From: Bacillota bacterium
Lineage (GTDB): Bacteria > Bacillota_I > Bacilli_A > RFN20 > CAG-826
Reading direction: 5' to 3'
Assembly (NCBI GenBank): GCA_023422095.1
Contig: JAEZSD010000102.1
Span: 1-14,728 of the forward strand
Length of the DNA stretch: 14,728 nt
The first letter of the stretch is position 1, and each line of letters opens with the position of its first letter. Below the pieces are notes generated by a model that was not told the origin of the DNA, did not search any database, and saw only the letters and a program-made list of their open reading frames with translations. A program made the position numbers and the translations under genes. This document shows positions 12,170 through 14,728 of this stretch, piece by piece.

Positions 12170-14080
12170 ATGAAGAAAAGTAAACTATCCATAGGTTTAG
12201 TTACTGGTCTAATCGGCGTTATGGCAATGTCGGCATGTAGTAGTGTTACATCTAAAGATGATGCTATTGTTACCTTCAAAGGTTACGATGGTCAATCTTC
12301 ATATACAATTATCACTGACGAAATGTATGACGAATACCGCAATGCTGTCGATGGCATCTCCAAGTTTTATGAACAAATTCTCGAAGTTTTGATTCGAGAT
12401 GCTTTCATAAATAATTCAGTTGAAACCAAAAAAACTTTGGGAACAATTGAAAAAGAAGCTTGGGATGACGTATTAGATCAAAAAGAAGCTGCAAGAGAGA
12501 GCGCTGATTCTAAAGGCACTTCTTATAACACCGAATGGGAAGCAATCCTCGATAGTAATGGTGTTGAGGATACTGATGAATTGTACCAATTATTCATCTA
12601 TCAAAAAGAAAAGGAACAAATCGAAGATTGGTATTACGAGGAAAATCTCGAAACTCTTAGACAAGAGTATTTAGGAATCACCCCATCAGGGGCTGCCGTT
12701 GAACCACAAGAGGATTACAATGGTAAGATTTCTTCTCGCCTTCCATATCATCTTCGTCACATTTTGGTGAGCATTGATTCAACTAACCCAAGTTACAATC
12801 GCGACACCATCACAGCCGAGCAAGCAACAAAATTGTATAACGTCGTATCTAAATTGAAAGATGGGTCATTAACATTTGGCGCAATCGCCGCTTCAAACAG
12901 CGCTGATTCCAGCTCCTCATCCTATGGTGATGTCGGCATCGTTACCAACAAAGCCTCAAGCGATGGAAGCCTCACAATGGTTGATGAATTCCAATTAGGC
13001 GTTTATGCATATGACGCAATTGCGACGAAAGTTTCTGCTGCCAAGAATGATGCTATTAGCGAAGGTCTTGGAATTACAGGTAGTTTTACTAGCTTGTCCA
13101 ATAACACCACTTCCACAATTAGCGAAGCGTATGATGATATCACTGGTTCTTTAGCTAAAGTTCCATATGAAGTTTTCACTGCTTTAAATGATTACAAGGA
13201 AATGGAAAATGTTGATGGTCAAGTATTATTCGATGGCGATTCAATGATTTACCCAAGAAATGTTCTTTGGAATAAGTACCTCAATCGCCACAATGTATTT
13301 GTTATAACAAACAATACAAGAGATTATAGCGCTGTTCCAAACCGCGCTGATGATCCAGATGCAGTTGGCCCAGCCGATAATTCTTTATTACTCTTGGACC
13401 CAGTTTCGAAGAGGACTGGATTCCGCAAAGTCAGCGACATCGTGTCCTTACAAGATTCCGCTCTTGCTTCGAGTGATCCAGACTTGGGAGTCTTAACCGA
13501 TGAAGAAGGTCGCGTTATCGTTGGTGTTCGCAGTCAATATGGTGTCCATTTTATGGTTATCCAAAAATCCATCTATGAATTTGCAGAATCCGCGAGCAAC
13601 GTTGATTATGTTGGCTTAGAGGATTACTACACCACCGCAGTGCCAAGTGATCAAGATTATCCATCAAATACAAATGGTTCACCCAAATCAACATATGTAA
13701 ACTTCCTAAATACCGATAAAGCTGGTTATAACGCCCGCGCTACCGAAGTTAAGGAAGCTATCAAAGGATTTGATTCAACCTATGATTATCGCTTGTACGA
13801 ATATCTTTACGAAACTAATAAAGATAACCTCGAATTTAGCGAAGATTTAGACACAAAAATTATTAACTATCTCGAAAAGCAAAGAGAAAACAATGAAGAG
13901 TCACAAACTCTTGGTTTAAATCGCGCTTGGGAAAGTTATCTAGAATTACTCGAGGCTCAATCAGAAGCCAGAAGTAATCAATCACGTATGGTTCCAGAAG
14001 GATGCATTATTGCTTTCACTGATGGAATTACAAATGATTACTACGTCAATGGAGGCGAATGTTACTATGGCAACAAATAA
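12170..14080 (+). CDS. Large PrsA-like lipoprotein with a split parvulin-type prolyl isomerase domain
   Basis: Probably an extracytoplasmic lipid-anchored foldase helping secreted proteins fold. The 636-residue precursor has a basic N-terminus, a hydrophobic stretch and the lipobox MSAC (20-23), so Cys23 would be lipidated after cleavage. Residues 50-180 are helical and charged, like the N-domain of PrsA/SurA. Residues 192-281 read as the first part of parvulin: YHLRHILVSI (193-202), LTFGAIAASNSADSSSSSYG (234-253), DVGIV and MVDEFQLGVYAY (270-281). The last strand seems to come much later, QYGVHFMVIQ (457-466), after an insertion of about 170 residues. The C-terminal 170 residues are not recognised; they hold two of the few cysteines, Cys612 and Cys631. 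PrsA is typically about 290 residues. Catalytic activity is uncertain. It overlaps the next lipoprotein gene by 14 bp. Confidence 0.75.
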   Translation: MKKSKLSIGLVTGLIGVMAMSACSSVTSKDDAIVTFKGYDGQSSYTIITDEMYDEYRNAVDGISKFYEQILEVLIRDAFINNSVETKKTLGTIEKEAWDDVLDQKEAARESADSKGTSYNTEWEAILDSNGVEDTDELYQLFIYQKEKEQIEDWYYEENLETLRQEYLGITPSGAAVEPQEDYNGKISSRLPYHLRHILVSIDSTNPSYNRDTITAEQATKLYNVVSKLKDGSLTFGAIAASNSADSSSSSYGDVGIVTNKASSDGSLTMVDEFQLGVYAYDAIATKVSAAKNDAISEGLGITGSFTSLSNNTTSTISEAYDDITGSLAKVPYEVFTALNDYKEMENVDGQVLFDGDSMIYPRNVLWNKYLNRHNVFVITNNTRDYSAVPNRADDPDAVGPADNSLLLLDPVSKRTGFRKVSDIVSLQDSALASSDPDLGVLTDEEGRVIVGVRSQYGVHFMVIQKSIYEFAESASNVDYVGLEDYYTTAVPSDQDYPSNTNGSPKSTYVNFLNTDKAGYNARATEVKEAIKGFDSTYDYRLYEYLYETNKDNLEFSEDLDTKIINYLEKQRENNEESQTLGLNRAWESYLELLEAQSEARSNQSRMVPEGCIIAFTDGITNDYYVNGGECYYGNK

Positions 14081-14728
14081 TAAAAAAGTTTCACGCTATT
14101 TGGCTGTTGCTTTATTAAGTGTTCTAGGCTTGACAGCTTGTAATGAAGTTGCCGCCAGACCAACCGACTATGATTCCAACATCATTACTGAAGGAGTTAC
14201 AGCCGACATGGAAAGCAATCTCATGAGCATTGTTTATGATGCTATTCGTGAGGGAACTCTCGCCTCTGATGTTTTACAAGAGGTACTCTATCAATACTCC
14301 GTTTCTATGCTTGGAAGATATAACAAGTTAGTTGGTCCGTTTGCTGAAGCTTCAGCTCTCTCTTCTGGCACTACTCTAAAAGAAGCAGTTGCTTCTGCTG
14401 AGAGTGAAAACAAGGGTGTGGCCAACGATTTTATCAAATCACATCGCGCTTATTGGACTGTCAATGCTAACGGTGAACGTATCGACGACAATGATGAAGT
14501 CCGTACCGATGGAGGAGACACCGCCAGCGATTCAGAGCTTGAAACTCTAATCGCCAAGTGGAACGCCATTGAAAATCGAATCAAAGAAAAAATGTATGAT
14601 GAGATTGTCAACGGAGCCTACTCCTATCGTTCTCAATTTTCTGAGAGAACATATTTAGTTTCGCTTAGAGCAAGCCTTGAAAAAGTTGCGAGCTATAACG
14701 AATTAAATCCGACTAATGATGCTGGAAC
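14067..14728 (+). CDS. Second lipoprotein of the pair, N-terminal 220 residues, cut by window edge
   Basis: The ATG at 14067 lies inside the end of the preceding lipoprotein gene, with GGAGG at 14051-14055 eleven bases upstream, and the frame stays open to the right edge. The N-terminus is MATNNKKVSRYLAVALLSVL followed by GLTACNE: lipobox LTAC with Cys25 as the lipid-bearing residue. The visible mature part is polar and helical, rich in Ala, Ser, Glu and Asp (for example ESNLMSIVYDAIREGTLASD and KWNAIENRIKEKMYDEIVNG), resembling the N-domain region of the neighbour in character and in place after the lipobox. I see no parvulin motif in the available part; it would lie beyond the edge if present. 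A PrsA-like paralog or partner is the likeliest reading, but this is inference from context. Confidence 0.8.
   Translation, partial: MATNNKKVSRYLAVALLSVLGLTACNEVAARPTDYDSNIITEGVTADMESNLMSIVYDAIREGTLASDVLQEVLYQYSVSMLGRYNKLVGPFAEASALSSGTTLKEAVASAESENKGVANDFIKSHRAYWTVNANGERIDDNDEVRTDGGDTASDSELETLIAKWNAIENRIKEKMYDEIVNGAYSYRSQFSERTYLVSLRASLEKVASYNELNPTNDAG

Noticed and set aside
1..14728. CRISPR arrays, insertion sequences, phage genes, tRNA or rRNA
   Set aside because: No direct repeat series, transposase or integrase motif, or RNA gene signature other than the riboswitch was seen.

Overview
The window reads as chromosomal DNA of a low-GC, Gram-positive bacterium of the Bacillota (Bacilli/Erysipelotrichia/Mollicutes-like grade). 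The basis is the sufC-sufD-sufS-sufU-sufB order with a SufU scaffold, a RibU-type ECF transporter behind an FMN riboswitch, Soj/Spo0J-type ParA and ParB, a B. subtilis-type parS, AGGAGG ribosome sites and lipobox lipoproteins. Standard genetic code fits every gene. No rRNA, tRNA, mobile element or CRISPR array is visible. Any lineage assignment below phylum is inference.

Layout, left to right. (1) 1-1826, minus strand: an unknown 99-residue membrane protein, cmk and der (der runs off the left edge), with 12-bp and overlapping junctions. (2) 1953-2227, plus strand: a lone promoter, a 59-residue [4Fe-4S] ferredoxin and a bidirectional terminator that also contains the stop codon of ribU. (3) 2217-3098, minus strand: ribU under an FMN riboswitch, whose promoter -10 box contains the parB stop codon. 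(4) 3070-4714, minus strand: parA-parB with their own promoter; a parS site lies over the -10 edge, the predicted transcription start and the parA Shine-Dalgarno. (5) 4728-12019, minus strand: one very compact chain sufC-sufD-sufS-sufU-sufB-mnmG-rsmG, with junctions from a 20-bp overlap to a 2-bp gap, driven by a promoter whose 17-bp spacer holds a palindrome. (6) 12108-14728, plus strand: a divergently transcribed pair of overlapping lipoprotein genes, the first a large parvulin-like (PrsA-like) protein with a split catalytic domain, the second cut by the window edge.

How it fits together. The mnmG-rsmG-parA-parB run is the usual origin-proximal block of Bacillota, here joined upstream to the whole SUF iron-sulfur assembly operon and downstream to ribU and then the cmk-der group. 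The SUF machinery makes clusters for proteins such as the neighbouring ferredoxin. RibU imports riboflavin for FMN/FAD, and MnmG uses FAD.

The most interesting points are: a ParB whose DNA-binding domain looks intact but whose GERR and ENxQR CTP-binding/hydrolysis motifs are replaced; a parS site that is simultaneously the parA start region and SD; the palindromic operator candidate in the SUF promoter; and the split-parvulin lipoprotein tandem. All family assignments rest on motifs read by eye; no database search was run.
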